The notes: generated by a model from the sequence alone, not told the origin. A DNA stretch of 45,989 bases from Enterococcus sp. BWR-S5 (GCF_016745255.1 NZ_JADOEQ010000025.1:1-45989); one strand, 5' to 3'. Positions 26,485 through 36,535 are shown, counted from the stretch's first letter. Translations and numbers: made by a program.

Positions 26485-27390
26485 ATGAAGCAGAAATTAA
26501 CTTTACAGGACATGATCCTAACTTTGCAGAAATTTTGGTCATCAAATGGCTGTATGCTAATGCAGTCCTACGATACGGAAAAGGGGGCGGGAACAATGAG
26601 TCCGTATACGTTCTTACGGGCGATTGGACCAGAGCCTTGGAATGCAGCCTATGTTGAGCCGTCCAGACGTCCTGCAGATGGTCGTTATGGAGAGAATCCA
26701 AATCGCTTGTATCAGCATCATCAGTTTCAAGTGGTCATGAAGCCTTCTCCTGAAAATATTCAAGAGTTATATCTGGAAAGTCTGAGATTATTAGGAATTG
26801 AGCCGTTGGAACATGATATTCGTTTTGTTGAGGATAACTGGGAAAACCCGTCAATGGGTTGTGCCGGCTTAGGTTGGGAAGTATGGTTGAATGGGATGGA
26901 AATTACTCAATTCACTTATTTCCAACAAGTAGGCGGCTTACCTTGTAAACCAGTAACAGCAGAAATCACTTATGGCTTGGAGCGCTTGGCTTCTTATATC
27001 CAAGAGGTAGAGAGCGTGTATGACTTGCAGTGGACAGAAGAAGTAAAATACGGCGAAATCTTTAAGCAGCCTGAGTATGAGCATTCAAAATATTCCTTTG
27101 AAATCAGCAATCAGGATATGCTGTTGGAAAATTTTGATAAATTTGAAAAAGAAGCAAAGCGTTGTATTGATGAAAGTCTTGTTCACCCGGCGTATGATTA
27201 TATTTTGAAATGCAGCCATACCTTTAATCTTTTAGATGCCCGTGGTGCAGTTTCTGTCACTGAGCGTGCCGGTTATCTGGCACGTATCCGTAACATGGCA
27301 CGTGCGGTTGCAAAAATCTTTGTAGCAGAAAGAGAAAAGCTGGGTTACCCGTTGTTAAATAAAGAACATACTGAGAAAGGAGCTGAATAG
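26485..27390 (+). CDS. glyQ: glycine-tRNA ligase alpha subunit
   Basis: A 301-residue class II synthetase subunit of the bacterial alpha2-beta2 Gly[16 protein letters not shown] opens the protein; [19 protein letters not shown] and [17 protein letters not shown] form the active-site motif 2 region, and [20 protein letters not shown] follows. Start ATG 26485 follows CGGGAGGAAAAG; upstream frames lie in the leader. It is controlled by the T-box and followed after two bases by glyS. Confidence 0.97.
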   Translation: MKQKLTLQDMILTLQKFWSSNGCMLMQSYDTEKGAGTMSPYTFLRAIGPEPWNAAYVEPSRRPADGRYGENPNRLYQHHQFQVVMKPSPENIQELYLESLRLLGIEPLEHDIRFVEDNWENPSMGCAGLGWEVWLNGMEITQFTYFQQVGGLPCKPVTAEITYGLERLASYIQEVESVYDLQWTEEVKYGEIFKQPEYEHSKYSFEISNQDMLLENFDKFEKEAKRCIDESLVHPAYDYILKCSHTFNLLDARGAVSVTERAGYLARIRNMARAVAKIFVAEREKLGYPLLNKEHTEKGAE

Positions 27391-27392
27391 AC

Positions 27393-29474
27393 ATGGCCCA
27401 TAATTTATTATTGGAAATTGGTTTGGAAGAAATGCCTGCTCATGTAGTGACACCGAGTCGTTTGCAATTAGAAGAGAAAGTCGTGAAGTTTCTAGACGAA
27501 AACAATCTCGGCTATGAATCTGTTCAGACATATTCAACGCCAAGACGATTGGCAATCCATATTACTAACATTCCTGAAAGACAAGAGGATACACAGGAAG
27601 AGGTAAAAGGACCAGCCAAAAAAATCGCGCAGGATGAAGCGGGAAATTGGTCTAAGGCTGCAGAAGGCTTTGTTCGTGGTCAAGGACTGACAACAGATGC
27701 CATTACATTCAGAGAGCTGAATGGCGTAGAGTATGTTTACGTAACAAAGTACGTTCACGGAAAAGAATCTAAAGAAGTGCTGCAAGGCTTGAAAGAGGTC
27801 ATTCTTAGTTTGACATTCCCAGTTACGATGCATTGGGCAGACTATGACTTTGAATATATCCGTCCTATTCATTGGATTGTAGCATTATTAGATGATGAAA
27901 TTATTCCATTTGAAATCTTAGACGTAACAACTGGTAATGTTTCAAGAGGCCACCGCTTCTTAGGCGATGAGACAAGCTTTGCTCATGCGGACGAGTACGA
28001 AGAAAAGCTTCTTGAGCAATTCGTTATTGCTGATCCGGCGAAGCGTCAGGCAATGATTGTTGAACAAGCTGAGACTTTGGCAGCTAAAAACAGCTGGGCA
28101 TTGGATTTAGATGAAGAGCTGTTGGAAGAGGTTAACAACTTAGTGGAGTACCCGACTGTTTTTATCGGTAATTTCGATGAAAAATACTTATCGGTTCCTG
28201 ATGAAGTATTGGTTACTTCGATGAAGGAGCACCAGCGCTATTTTGATGTTCGAAACGAACGTGGAATGCTGCTTCCTCACTTTATCGCTGTCAGAAATGG
28301 GGATAACGTTCATTTAGAAAATGTTATTAAAGGGAATGAAAAGGTCCTTGTCGCTCGTTTGGAGGATGCAGAGTTCTTCTTCAATGAAGATAAAAAACTA
28401 TCGATTGACGCCTGTGTGAACAAGCTGAAAAATGTTACCTTCCATGAAAAAATTGGTTCTATCTATGAGAAGATGCAGCGTGTATCAGTGATTGCCGAGA
28501 TTATCGGAAAACAGGTAGGCTTAACGGAAGCAGAGCTGACTGATTTGAATCGAGCAGCTCAAATCTATAAATTTGATTTAGTAACAAATATGGTAGGCGA
28601 ATTCCCTGAGCTTCAAGGGATTATGGGTGAAAAATATGCGTTGCTGCAAGGAGAAACACCAGCTGTTGCTCAAGCAATTCGTGAACACTACATGCCGATT
28701 TCCAGTGAGGGAGAGCTGCCGGAATCAATCATTGGTTCTGTCTTGGCTGTTGCAGATAAATTGGATAGCGTTCTGACCTTCTTTGCAGTTGGCATGATTC
28801 CGAGCGGTTCGAACGATCCGTATGCACTACGTCGTCAGACATATGGCGTTATCCGTATTGTAGAAAGTAAAAAATGGCAGTTCCCGTTAGCGGAGCTGCA
28901 AAAGGATATCGATAATCAAATCAATAGCGATATCGAACGTTTTGGTATCCAGCTGACAAGCGGTCAAAACGAAGTTATTGATTTTGTTAAGGCACGGTTA
29001 CGTCAGCTGCTGTTAACAAAAAATATTCGCCATGACATCATTGATGCGGTTATTTCTGCGGATCAGAGAGATATGATGAAGCTCTTTGCTTCTGCCATGA
29101 TTATTAGAGAACACTTGGCAGATGCAGATTTCAGACCATCCATTGAAGCATTGACACGTGTCTTGAATCTGGCGAAGAAAAGCAGTGAACTGTTTGGTGA
29201 AGAGGTGACTGTTGAAGCGAAGCTCTTTGAAAATGATTCTGAAAAAGCACTGCATAAAGCAGTAAACGATGTAGAATCCGTGTTTAAAGACAATACTATG
29301 GCTGAAAATTATCAGGCATTGGTAGGCTTGAAGCCATTAATTGAGAACTATTTTGACAACACGATGGTTATGGTCGATGATGAGCAAGTGAAAATGAACA
29401 GACTGGCGGAATTGACTCGTATCGCCCGCATGGTTCTATCATTGGCAAGCTTGGATCTGCTGAATGTAAAATAG
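27393..29474 (+). CDS. glyS: glycine-tRNA ligase beta subunit
   Basis: A 693-residue partner of GlyQ. The opening [15 protein letters not shown], the segment [25 protein letters not shown], and the HD-like part with [22 protein letters not shown] (in two pieces) are standard. The C-terminal anticodon-binding domain (DALR type, about residues 580-690) ends the protein. The length is typical. A nested double hairpin with T5 terminates the operon. Confidence 0.97.
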   Translation: MAHNLLLEIGLEEMPAHVVTPSRLQLEEKVVKFLDENNLGYESVQTYSTPRRLAIHITNIPERQEDTQEEVKGPAKKIAQDEAGNWSKAAEGFVRGQGLTTDAITFRELNGVEYVYVTKYVHGKESKEVLQGLKEVILSLTFPVTMHWADYDFEYIRPIHWIVALLDDEIIPFEILDVTTGNVSRGHRFLGDETSFAHADEYEEKLLEQFVIADPAKRQAMIVEQAETLAAKNSWALDLDEELLEEVNNLVEYPTVFIGNFDEKYLSVPDEVLVTSMKEHQRYFDVRNERGMLLPHFIAVRNGDNVHLENVIKGNEKVLVARLEDAEFFFNEDKKLSIDACVNKLKNVTFHEKIGSIYEKMQRVSVIAEIIGKQVGLTEAELTDLNRAAQIYKFDLVTNMVGEFPELQGIMGEKYALLQGETPAVAQAIREHYMPISSEGELPESIIGSVLAVADKLDSVLTFFAVGMIPSGSNDPYALRRQTYGVIRIVESKKWQFPLAELQKDIDNQINSDIERFGIQLTSGQNEVIDFVKARLRQLLLTKNIRHDIIDAVISADQRDMMKLFASAMIIREHLADADFRPSIEALTRVLNLAKKSSELFGEEVTVEAKLFENDSEKALHKAVNDVESVFKDNTMAENYQALVGLKPLIENYFDNTMVMVDDEQVKMNRLAELTRIARMVLSLASLDLLNVK

Positions 29475-29479
29475 AAGCT

Positions 29480-29541
29480 GGAGAGTTTGTTAAACCAAGA
29501 GCGGGAAGAGAATGCTCTTGGTTTTCCGGACTCTCTTTTTA
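29480..29541 (+). terminator. terminator of the glyQS operon
   Basis: An outer GGAGAGT/ACTCTC stem encloses ACCAAGAGC/GCTCTTGGT, followed by five T. The next gene starts 34 bases after it, with no obvious separate promoter, so some readthrough is likely. Confidence 0.75.
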
Positions 29542-29574
29542 TGTAATTCGAAAGAGTGTAGGAGGATAAAGCAA

Positions 29575-30045
29575 TTGGAAATTAGAAGGTATCAGGCAGG
29601 CACGGATTATGAGGCTGTTCTTTCTTTGAGTGAACGATTAGCAGACTTCAATCTGCCTAAGAGAACCAATAAAGAGACATTAGGAAAACAGCAAAAAAGC
29701 TGGTTGGCTGAGGATTTAAAACAGCAAGCTGAGAATAGTAATAGTCATTGGTGGGTGTTGGCAGACGAAGATGAAGCTATTGGCGGTTTTTTAGAGATAA
29801 CTGTTGAGACGGATTGGCTCACGGATGAAAAACAAGCATATTTATCGAGAATCTGTTTAGGAAAAGAGAGCGAAGGGCAGGGCTATGGTAAGAAACTGAT
29901 GAATTATGCAGAGGAGTGGGCAAGAAAGCAAGGCTATGCAGGTATCAGTTTGATGGTCATAGCAACAAATCAGCATGCAGTATCTTTTTATCAGCGCCTT
30001 GGTTATGAAATTGAAACAATGAAGTTGCGAAAGCAGCTAAACTAA
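29575..30045 (+). CDS. GNAT family N-acetyltransferase
   Basis: A 156-residue acetyl-CoA-dependent transferase. The fold order is seen with acetyl-CoA loop GKESEGQGYGKKLM near residues 99-112 (Q/RxxGxG/A type), then ISLMVIATNQHAVSFYQRLGYE near 124-145. The substrate is not predictable. The start is a TTG at 29575, 9 bases after AGGAGG; longer frames begin inside the terminator. It faces yidC, sharing a bidirectional terminator. Confidence 0.87.
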   Translation: MEIRRYQAGTDYEAVLSLSERLADFNLPKRTNKETLGKQQKSWLAEDLKQQAENSNSHWWVLADEDEAIGGFLEITVETDWLTDEKQAYLSRICLGKESEGQGYGKKLMNYAEEWARKQGYAGISLMVIATNQHAVSFYQRLGYEIETMKLRKQLN

Positions 30046-30047
30046 AT

Positions 30048-30092
30048 AAAAAGTGGTTCAGCTATCAAGAAGATAGGTTGAACCACTTTTTT
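30048..30092. terminator. bidirectional terminator between acetyltransferase and yidC
   Basis: AAAAAGTGGTTCA pairs perfectly with TGAACCACTTTTT around 18 bases, with A and T tracts on both sides. Confidence 0.88.
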
Positions 30093-30096
30093 AAGT

Positions 30097-31017
30097 TTAT
30101 TTTCTATTTTGCTGTTTTCCGGCATTACGACCACTATTTGTTGGTTTTTTATCCAGTTGGACAGCTTCTTTCTCAGGCGTAACATCTTTAATTGGTGTAA
30201 TCACCTGTTTTGGCGGATTTTTCTTCATTTCTTCCGCAACCTGTGCTTTGATTCGAGGCTTCAAAAGAATATTAGTGATAAATGTTTGTATACAACTGAA
30301 GACACCACCGACAACCCAGTATAAAGCGACACCTGCAGGAGACTGGAAGGACATGAATACAATCATTAAAGGTGAAACAATCAACATGGATTTCATTGTT
30401 TTCTTCTGTTCTTCGGGAATACCGATTGTTGAGATATACCCTTGAATCAAGTAAGCTACACCGGCCAGAACAACAAAGACAATACTTGGTTGTCCTAGAT
30501 TAATTCCAAAGAAGCTGGCATCACTAATTCCTTCAGTATATCGTGCTGCAAAGAACAATGCTGAGAAAATCGGCATCTGAATCAATAGAGGCAGACAGCC
30601 GATACCGCCCATCATGCTGACATTGTTTTCTTTGTAGACACGCTGCATTTCCATTTGCGCTTCTGCTTGTTCTTCTCTTGTTGTCGCTTGCTTCAATTTT
30701 GCTTGAATGACATCAATTTGCGGTTTGATTGCCTGCATTTTTTCTGTTTGAATCATACTTTTCCGTGATTGGTTTAGCCCAATCGGTAAGATGATTAAAC
30801 GAACAATGATTGTGATAACAACAATTGCCCAACCGTAATTCCAGTTAAAGTTATCAACCAGATATGTAATCATCGTGCTCATCGGTCGAACTAAGTAATT
30901 ATAGACGAAGCCTTCGCCTGTAGGTTGTCCGTCACTGCCTGTTTTTACACAGCCAGATAAAAATAACATTAATGTGATAAGTCCTGATCCAAGTAGCCAT
31001 TTATTAAATTTCTTCAT
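30097..31017 (-). CDS. yidC: membrane protein insertase YidC, lipoprotein form
   Basis: A 306-residue Oxa1/YidC insertase. A lipoprotein signal peptide ends in LSGC (Cys22). Five membrane helices follow, with the hydrophilic-groove arginine in IIVRLIILPIGLNQSRKSM. A cytoplasmic helical hairpin (about 95-130), GGIGCLPLLIQMPIFSALF, and a basic C-terminal tail complete it. The lysine-rich tail resembles the YidC2 form, which can aid co-translational insertion. It is not next to rnpA/rpmH, so it is probably a second paralogue. Confidence 0.93.
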   Translation of the reverse strand: MKKFNKWLLGSGLITLMLFLSGCVKTGSDGQPTGEGFVYNYLVRPMSTMITYLVDNFNWNYGWAIVVITIIVRLIILPIGLNQSRKSMIQTEKMQAIKPQIDVIQAKLKQATTREEQAEAQMEMQRVYKENNVSMMGGIGCLPLLIQMPIFSALFFAARYTEGISDASFFGINLGQPSIVFVVLAGVAYLIQGYISTIGIPEEQKKTMKSMLIVSPLMIVFMSFQSPAGVALYWVVGGVFSCIQTFITNILLKPRIKAQVAEEMKKNPPKQVITPIKDVTPEKEAVQLDKKPTNSGRNAGKQQNRK

Positions 31018-31140
31018 AAAATTCTTCCTTTTTCTAAAATTTGCACAAATTTAACTATACTTTAAATCCACTGCTTTTTCAATAATAATTCAGAAAACTA
31101 CAGGAATCTTATTGAATATCCGTTGAATCAATACAAATAA

Positions 31141-31175
31141 GGGAGTGGGTAACCGTTAGTCCACTCCCTGTTTTT
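31141..31175. terminator. hairpin terminator between acyP and yidC
   Basis: GGGAGTGG (31141-31148) pairs with CCACTCCC (31161-31168). T-run TTTTTT follows on the plus strand, and a weaker TTATTT on the minus strand, which is the strand used by acyP. Confidence 0.65.
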
Positions 31176-31236
31176 TCTGTATGAGAATAAACAGATGTTT
31201 CAAGCATTGGAACTTTTCAATGGTATACGATATTTA

Positions 31237-31512
31237 CTAATTTGTGACTTTGAATGACTTGTAGTCTTCAATTAAGGGATCGTCTTGAATATCCACATAC
31301 GTAACACGACCAGCTGGCGTGGGTGAATCTTTGATTTTTTTTATAAAAGCATCCATAGCATCTAGTGAACCGACAGCTTCAATCGATACAGAGCCGTCCT
31401 CTTCATTTCGCACAGTTCCGGTGATTTCCAGCTGATCGGCAACCATTTTTGTTGTATACCGAAAGCCAACACCTTGAACACGACCTTGCACATTCATCCT
31501 GATTTTTCTCAT
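31237..31512 (-). CDS. acyP: acylphosphatase
   Basis: A 91-residue enzyme that hydrolyses acyl phosphates such as carbamoyl or acetyl phosphate. The signature VQGRVQGVGFRYTTKMVA has the phosphate-binding Arg; GTVRNEEDGSVSIEAVG carries the catalytic Asn. The start at 31512 follows GGAGGG. Its promoter (complement TTGAAC, 17 bases, TATCAT; 31546-31574) is divergent from the methyltransferase gene, the usual enterococcal arrangement. Confidence 0.94.
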   Translation of the reverse strand: MRKIRMNVQGRVQGVGFRYTTKMVADQLEITGTVRNEEDGSVSIEAVGSLDAMDAFIKKIKDSPTPAGRVTYVDIQDDPLIEDYKSFKVTN

Positions 31513-31545
31513 AGTCAACCCTCCGTTACTCAATTATCTAAATCA

Positions 31546-31610
31546 ATGATAGCGTTTTTTTCATAATCGTTCAAGTTTTCTCTCATTGTTCAATTTGAAC
31601 CATGGTATAA
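31546..31610. promoter_or_regulatory. divergent promoters of acyP and the TrmH-type gene
   Basis: Minus strand: TTGAAC (31574-31569), 17 bases, TATCAT (31551-31546). Plus strand: TGgTATAAT (31603-31611 area) with TCATTG 17 bases upstream. A 13-bp inverted repeat GTTCAATTTGAAC (31588-31600) lies between the two and could be an operator; it may also be chance A/T richness. Confidence 0.6.
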
Positions 31611-31629
31611 TAGCAAACGAGGTGACGGC

Positions 31630-32406
31630 ATGAAAGAAATCACATCCAGTAAAAATGAATGGATTAAAGCGATAAAAAAATTGCATCGAAAAAAACAGCG
31701 AGAGGAAATGGGGCAATACTTGCTAGAGGGGTTTCATCTGGTGGAAGAAGCAATCAATTATTCGGCCACTGTAGAAGCGATTCTTGTAACGAAGCGTGGA
31801 TTGGCGGAATGGCAGGAATGGATTGAGCAGCAAGAGACGGAAAAGCTAACGCTTGTCAGCGATGAAGTAATGAAAAGTCTGTCTGATTTGCCTACTCCGC
31901 AAGGGATTATGGCTGTAGTAAACATGCCCTCTGTCGAAGCGGAAGAACAGCTTGATTTGACTGGTTCGTGGCTGGCACTGGATCAAGTACAAGATCCGGG
32001 AAATGTAGGAACTATGATTCGAACGGCGGATGCTGCCGGTTTTTCAGGAGTCATTATGGGAGAGGGCGCAGCGGATATTTACAGTACAAAGGTGTTACGT
32101 GCGATGCAGGGCAGTCATTTTCATTTGCCTATCATTCGCGGGGAGCTTTTGCCGTTTATCCAAAAGTTTAAAGCGCAGGGAAGCGCAGTGTACGGAACGG
32201 AGCTCAACGAGGCAGCTGTTCCTTATTCAACGGTATCTGCACAGGAAAACTTTTTGTTGATTATGGGGAATGAAGGCAACGGGGTAAGTGAGGAAGTGTT
32301 GGCTCATACAACGGAGAACCTGTATATTCCAATCAAAGGGAAAGCCGAGTCGCTAAATGTTGCGATTGCTGCTGGTGTATTGATGTTTGCATTAAATGCG
32401 GAATAA
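31630..32406 (+). CDS. TrmH/SpoU family RNA 2'-O-methyltransferase
   Basis: A 258-residue SPOUT methyltransferase. The N-terminal substrate-binding domain (residues 1-95) has RKKQREEMGQYLLEG. The knotted catalytic domain has LDQVQDPGNVGTMIRTADAAG (motif 1, in two parts), IMGNEGNGVSEEV (motif 2) and IPIKGKAESLNVAIAAGVL (motif 3). It resembles Bacillus YsgA and RlmB-type 23S rRNA enzymes; the target base is not known. The start at ATG 31630 follows GAGGTGA. Confidence 0.92.
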   Translation: MKEITSSKNEWIKAIKKLHRKKQREEMGQYLLEGFHLVEEAINYSATVEAILVTKRGLAEWQEWIEQQETEKLTLVSDEVMKSLSDLPTPQGIMAVVNMPSVEAEEQLDLTGSWLALDQVQDPGNVGTMIRTADAAGFSGVIMGEGAADIYSTKVLRAMQGSHFHLPIIRGELLPFIQKFKAQGSAVYGTELNEAAVPYSTVSAQENFLLIMGNEGNGVSEEVLAHTTENLYIPIKGKAESLNVAIAAGVLMFALNAE

Positions 32407-32416
32407 AAGAAGGAAG

Positions 32417-32451
32417 TGAGTGGGCCAGCGATGATGCCCGCTCTTTTTTTG
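32417..32451 (+). terminator. intrinsic terminator before the sugar island
   Basis: GAGTGGG and CCCGCTC pair around CCAGCGATGATG, then seven T. It marks the left border of the sugar-utilisation island. Confidence 0.8.
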
Positions 32452-32517
32452 CCTATCGATTAAAGCCCAGACTTCAACTGAATGAATCGTTTTTTCTTAG
32501 GCAACTTAGAGGAAAAA

Positions 32518-32643
32518 ATGAAAAATGAGAGAGTGCTTGAGAAGAATGAGAAGCAGTTTCTTGTACGTTGGCTATCAAAAGAGTGGGGATGTGAAAGCAG
32601 GAGCAAAATGGCTGCTTGTTTTCTATTTATGGCAATTATTTAG
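32518..32643 (+). CDS. possible 41-residue small protein
   Basis: A short frame starting at ATG 32518, six bases after an AGAGG ribosome binding site. It is basic with many Lys/Glu in the first half and ends in a hydrophobic segment (AACFLFMAII). It sits in an otherwise gene-free stretch between a terminator and the sugar operon promoter. It has no recognisable family and no promoter that I can place, so it may well be chance. Confidence 0.2.
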   Translation: MKNERVLEKNEKQFLVRWLSKEWGCESRSKMAACFLFMAII

Positions 32644-32704
32644 CTCATCGAATGCGTATGACAAATGATAGAAGGGGTGCTCAAAATTAGGAAAAGATAA
32701 AAAG

Positions 32705-32773
32705 TTGAATCGATTCAAAAAAGCGGTTGCAAATAGAAAAAAGAACTGCTAGAATATATTTGAATCGATTCAA
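32705..32773 (+). promoter_or_regulatory. sugar operon promoter flanked by two LacI operators
   Basis: TTGCAA (32727-32732), 17 bases, then TAGAAT (32750-32755). Two identical perfect palindromes TTGAATCGATTCAA lie at 32705-32718 and 32760-32773, with centres 55 bases apart, about five DNA turns. They match the central-CG operators of LacI-family repressors, and the lacI-type gene lies in this operon. A cre-like site with two mismatches (32718-32731) overlaps the -35 box. Loop repression plus catabolite control is inferred. Confidence 0.85.
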
Positions 32774-32844
32774 GTAATATCAACTATTTTTTTAATCAAT
32801 TAGTTAGGACATTAAACTAACTAATGAGATATGGAGGAGTCCTA

Positions 32845-34167
32845 ATGAAATTTATTGACAAGTTATCTGAGAAATTGTTGCCTGTTGCTGCGAAAATCAA
32901 TAACCAAAGACACCTAAGCGCCATTCGAGATGGATTTATTATCACCATGCCATTAATCATGGCAGCATCTTTTTTCATTTTACTGAATGCGGTGGTCTTT
33001 TCAAATGCTTGGGTACAGCAATTTGTTGATTTAAGCTTTTTGGCAGGGTTGGCTGGTATTGTAAACAACGGAACGATGGGGATTTTAGCAATTTTAGTTT
33101 GTTATAATATCGGCTTCAACTTAGCCACCTGGTATGCTTCATCTGGAAAAATCGAGAATAAAGGCTTTAGTCCAACACATGCAGGCGGACTAAGTGTTGC
33201 ATTGATGTTTATCATGATTCCATTGAACAGCACGGTTACATTAGCTGATGGAGCAACTGCAGAAGTGAGTGGTGTGTATCTTCAGTCATTAACCTCTTCT
33301 TCCGGTCTGTTCTTAGCAATGCTGGCGGCGTTGGTGGGAACTGAACTGTTTGTTCTATTTTCTAAAGTAGAAAAGCTGCGCATCAAAATGCCGGAAAGTG
33401 TACCGCCGGCTGTGGGTACATCCTTCAATTCGTTGATTCCGGAAGTATTGGTTATTATTATTTTTGCTATCGCCGTATTTGTTTTAGATAAAACAACTGG
33501 CCTGACTGTTCCGGAGGTAGTGGATGTTATCATTCAAACGCCATTGAAGGGATTTGTACTTTCTGCCCCTGGTATGCTGTTCATTCAATTCATTTCTGAT
33601 ACGCTGTGGGTATTCGGAATGCACGGTTCAAGTATTCTGTCTCCAATAAAATCCGCACCAATGCTGGCGGCGATTCAAGAAAATATGTCAGCCTTTGAAG
33701 CTGGAACAGCAATTCCAAATATTGTAACGGAACCATTTGTAGGCAGCTTCGGTTTACTTGGAGGCGGAGGCTGTATTTTACCATTGATTATCGCCATTTT
33801 TATTGTTTCAAAAAGAAAAGAACAAAAGGATGTTGCAAGACTAGGTCTGGCACCGAGCTGTTTCAATATTGCAGAGCCGATTATGTTTGGTCTACCGGTA
33901 GTAATGAATCCAATCTTTATGATTCCTTGTGCATTGATTCCTTCTATTAATTTGATTATTGCCTATTTTGCAACAAGTGTTGGGTTAATTGGAAAAACAG
34001 TTGCTGCTGCGCCATGGATTACACCACCTGTGTTCCAAGCATGGATTGCAACTGGTGGTAATTTGCCGGCAGCAATTTTGGCATTACTGCTCTTCATTAT
34101 GGATATCTTACTCTTCATTCCATTTATCATGGCGAGCAATAAAGCTAAAGGTCTGGAAATCGCGTAA
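32845..34167 (+). CDS. PTS system EIIC component, cellobiose/lactose family
   Basis: A 440-residue, roughly ten-helix permease domain of the phosphotransferase system. It opens MKFIDKLSEKLLPVAAKI and shows IRDGFIITMPLIMAASFFIL, GMHGSSILSPI and NIAEPIMFGLPVVMNP, all typical of CelB-type EIIC. This family moves beta-glucosides, cellobiose, chitobiose or lactose. No EIIA or EIIB domain is fused or encoded nearby; the protein must use partners from another locus. Start ATG 32845 follows GGAGGAGTCC. First gene of the island. Confidence 0.93.
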   Translation: MKFIDKLSEKLLPVAAKINNQRHLSAIRDGFIITMPLIMAASFFILLNAVVFSNAWVQQFVDLSFLAGLAGIVNNGTMGILAILVCYNIGFNLATWYASSGKIENKGFSPTHAGGLSVALMFIMIPLNSTVTLADGATAEVSGVYLQSLTSSSGLFLAMLAALVGTELFVLFSKVEKLRIKMPESVPPAVGTSFNSLIPEVLVIIIFAIAVFVLDKTTGLTVPEVVDVIIQTPLKGFVLSAPGMLFIQFISDTLWVFGMHGSSILSPIKSAPMLAAIQENMSAFEAGTAIPNIVTEPFVGSFGLLGGGGCILPLIIAIFIVSKRKEQKDVARLGLAPSCFNIAEPIMFGLPVVMNPIFMIPCALIPSINLIIAYFATSVGLIGKTVAAAPWITPPVFQAWIATGGNLPAAILALLLFIMDILLFIPFIMASNKAKGLEIA

Positions 34168-34200
34168 TATTATAGTAAGAAGCGGAAAGGAACAAGTAAG

Positions 34201-36516
34201 ATGAGCTATAAGAATCCTGACAGAACGATTCATGAGCGTGTAGAAGATTTACTGAAGCAAATGACAGTAGAAGAGAAGGTTGGACAAGTTAATCAGCATT
34301 TATATGGGTGGAAAGCTTACGAAAAGGACAAAACAGGCTTTCGATTAACAGACTATTTCAAGGAACATGTTCGCTGGGGGCAGGGGATGGGTGCACTATA
34401 TGGATTATTTCGTGCTGATCCCTGGTCAAAGGTGAATCAGTTGAATGGCATACCTGCTGAGGATAGCTGGAAGGTAGCAAATGACATTCAGGATTATGTA
34501 ATAAACCATTCAAGATTGGGGATACCTGTGTTACTAGCTGAAGAATGTCCTCATGGTCATCAAGGACTGGGCAGTATTTCTTATCCGACGAATATTGGGA
34601 GAGGAAACTCTTTCAATACGTCACTAATTGAAGAAACCTCTCGATTGATGGCGGAAGAGCTTGCTGCGAAAGGTGTTCATCTGGCGCTTGTTTCTTCCCT
34701 TGATTTAAGCCGCGACCCGCGCTGGGGAAGAACAGAGGAGTGTTACGGAGAGGACCCCTATGTGGCAGCTGCATTTAATCGCTCAATCATTGCCGGATTT
34801 CAGGGAGACATGATTAATGATCATCAGGCATTTGTTCATCAAACGGTAGCAGAAATTGACAGAAAGCCGAATCAGCTGGGCGTAGTATTAAAGCATTGTA
34901 TTGCTCAAGGAGATGGACTTGGCGGTCATAACTCCGGTGCTGTGACTATTGGGCAACGTGAATTTATGGAAATATATTACCCATTGTTGAATAGTGCAAA
35001 AAATGCAGCTGGAATTATGGCAGCTTATAATGACATCGATGGTGTTCCTTGTCATACGAATCAACAGCTGTTTCAGGAGCAGTTGCGGACAGCTATCGGT
35101 TATCAAGGAATCGTCATGGCAGATGGGACAGCCTTGGATCGACTAAAACCAATTTACGGATCAGATGAACGAGCTGCCGGGCAAGCCTTACAGGCGGGGA
35201 TTGATTTAAGCCTTTGGGATCGAACCTACTTGACCATTGAGAATGGACTCAAACAAGGCGTTATTCAGATGGAGGCGTTAGACCAAGCGGTATATCGAAT
35301 CTTGAGCCTCAAATTTATGCTGGGTCTTTTTGATCGTCCGTTTACTGAAAAACCGGAAACGAATTATAAGGAACGAATTTACTGCTATCAGAAAGGTAAT
35401 CAAAAGATGGCTGCAGAAAGTATGACTTTGCTGAAAAATGAAGGGCTGCTTCCTTTGACGGACAGCGGAGAGAAACTGGCGGTTATCGGTCCCAATGCAC
35501 ACGCGCTCTACAATCAGTTAGGAGACTATACCGCACCGCAGACAGATGAACAGTTGGGCAAAACTATTTTTACCAGTGTCAAACAGGCTTTCTCTCGCTC
35601 GCAGGTTGCTTATAGTCAGGGCTGTGATGTACGTGATGAGCAAAATCAGGAAACCTTAATAGAAAATGCTGTTGAGCTAGCCGAAAAAAGTGATAAAATT
35701 ATTCTTGTACTTGGCGGTTCCAGTGCTAGAAATTTTGACATGGAATTCTTTGCCAATGGTGCTGTTTCTTCAAAAGGGGTCAATATGGACTCCGGAGAAA
35801 ATGTAGATGTTGCATCACTTTCTTTAGGTGGGAAACAGCTTGAATTGTTAGCTCGCTTAAAGGCAACAGAAAAGCCGATTATCACAATTCTGGTTCAAGG
35901 ACGTCCCCATGATATAGAGACTGTCTGCCAGCACTCAGCTGCGGTTATCTCTGCCTGGTATCCGGGACAGGAGGGCGGTCTTGCTTTAGCACAAATTCTG
36001 ACTGGTACTGTCAACCCAAGCGGTAAACTCAGTATTAGTTATCCGCGCAGTAGTGGACAATTACCGGTTTATCATTATCAGCGAGATATTGCGATGAATG
36101 AGAATTACTATGATTTATCCGGTGCACCGTTATTCCCATTCGGTTATGGAGAGAGCTTTACGACATTTTCTTATGAGAAATTGACTGTGCTGAATCCAGA
36201 AGTGACGAAGCAAGCGCTGAAAGATGGAAAGAAACTCCAAGTAGAAGTCACAGTGAAAAATACTGGTCAGTATATAGGGAAGGAAACAGCTCTCCTTTTT
36301 GTGAAACTTCATGGTGGGGATGTTATTCAACGAAAGCAGTTGCTTCGCGGCTTTGAAAAGGTTGAACTTTCCCCTAATCAGGCTGAACGGATAAGCTTCA
36401 AGCTTGGGGTTGAAGAGCTGGCATATTGTAATAGTCAAGGCGCTTTTGAGCTGACAGATCAGGTGACAATTAGAATCAATGAGTTAGAACAATTAATCAG
36501 CTTCGAAAATAGCTGA
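34201..36516 (+). CDS. glycoside hydrolase family 3 beta-glycosidase
   Basis: A 771-residue GH3 enzyme, cytoplasmic since no signal peptide is seen. The N-terminal barrel (about residues 1-370) has LSRDPRWGRTEECYGEDPY and KHC (231-233, usually KHF), and nucleophile candidate Asp308 in VMADGTALD, unlike the common SDW. The alpha/beta sandwich (about 395-615) and a C-terminal fibronectin III-like domain (about 675-755) complete the standard three-domain form. Activity could be beta-glucosidase or beta-xylosidase; an N-acetylglucosaminidase is less likely because of this domain set. Same operon as the EIIC. Confidence 0.9.
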   Translation: MSYKNPDRTIHERVEDLLKQMTVEEKVGQVNQHLYGWKAYEKDKTGFRLTDYFKEHVRWGQGMGALYGLFRADPWSKVNQLNGIPAEDSWKVANDIQDYVINHSRLGIPVLLAEECPHGHQGLGSISYPTNIGRGNSFNTSLIEETSRLMAEELAAKGVHLALVSSLDLSRDPRWGRTEECYGEDPYVAAAFNRSIIAGFQGDMINDHQAFVHQTVAEIDRKPNQLGVVLKHCIAQGDGLGGHNSGAVTIGQREFMEIYYPLLNSAKNAAGIMAAYNDIDGVPCHTNQQLFQEQLRTAIGYQGIVMADGTALDRLKPIYGSDERAAGQALQAGIDLSLWDRTYLTIENGLKQGVIQMEALDQAVYRILSLKFMLGLFDRPFTEKPETNYKERIYCYQKGNQKMAAESMTLLKNEGLLPLTDSGEKLAVIGPNAHALYNQLGDYTAPQTDEQLGKTIFTSVKQAFSRSQVAYSQGCDVRDEQNQETLIENAVELAEKSDKIILVLGGSSARNFDMEFFANGAVSSKGVNMDSGENVDVASLSLGGKQLELLARLKATEKPIITILVQGRPHDIETVCQHSAAVISAWYPGQEGGLALAQILTGTVNPSGKLSISYPRSSGQLPVYHYQRDIAMNENYYDLSGAPLFPFGYGESFTTFSYEKLTVLNPEVTKQALKDGKKLQVEVTVKNTGQYIGKETALLFVKLHGGDVIQRKQLLRGFEKVELSPNQAERISFKLGVEELAYCNSQGAFELTDQVTIRINELEQLISFENS

Positions 36517-36535
36517 TAACTAGGAGGAACAACAG

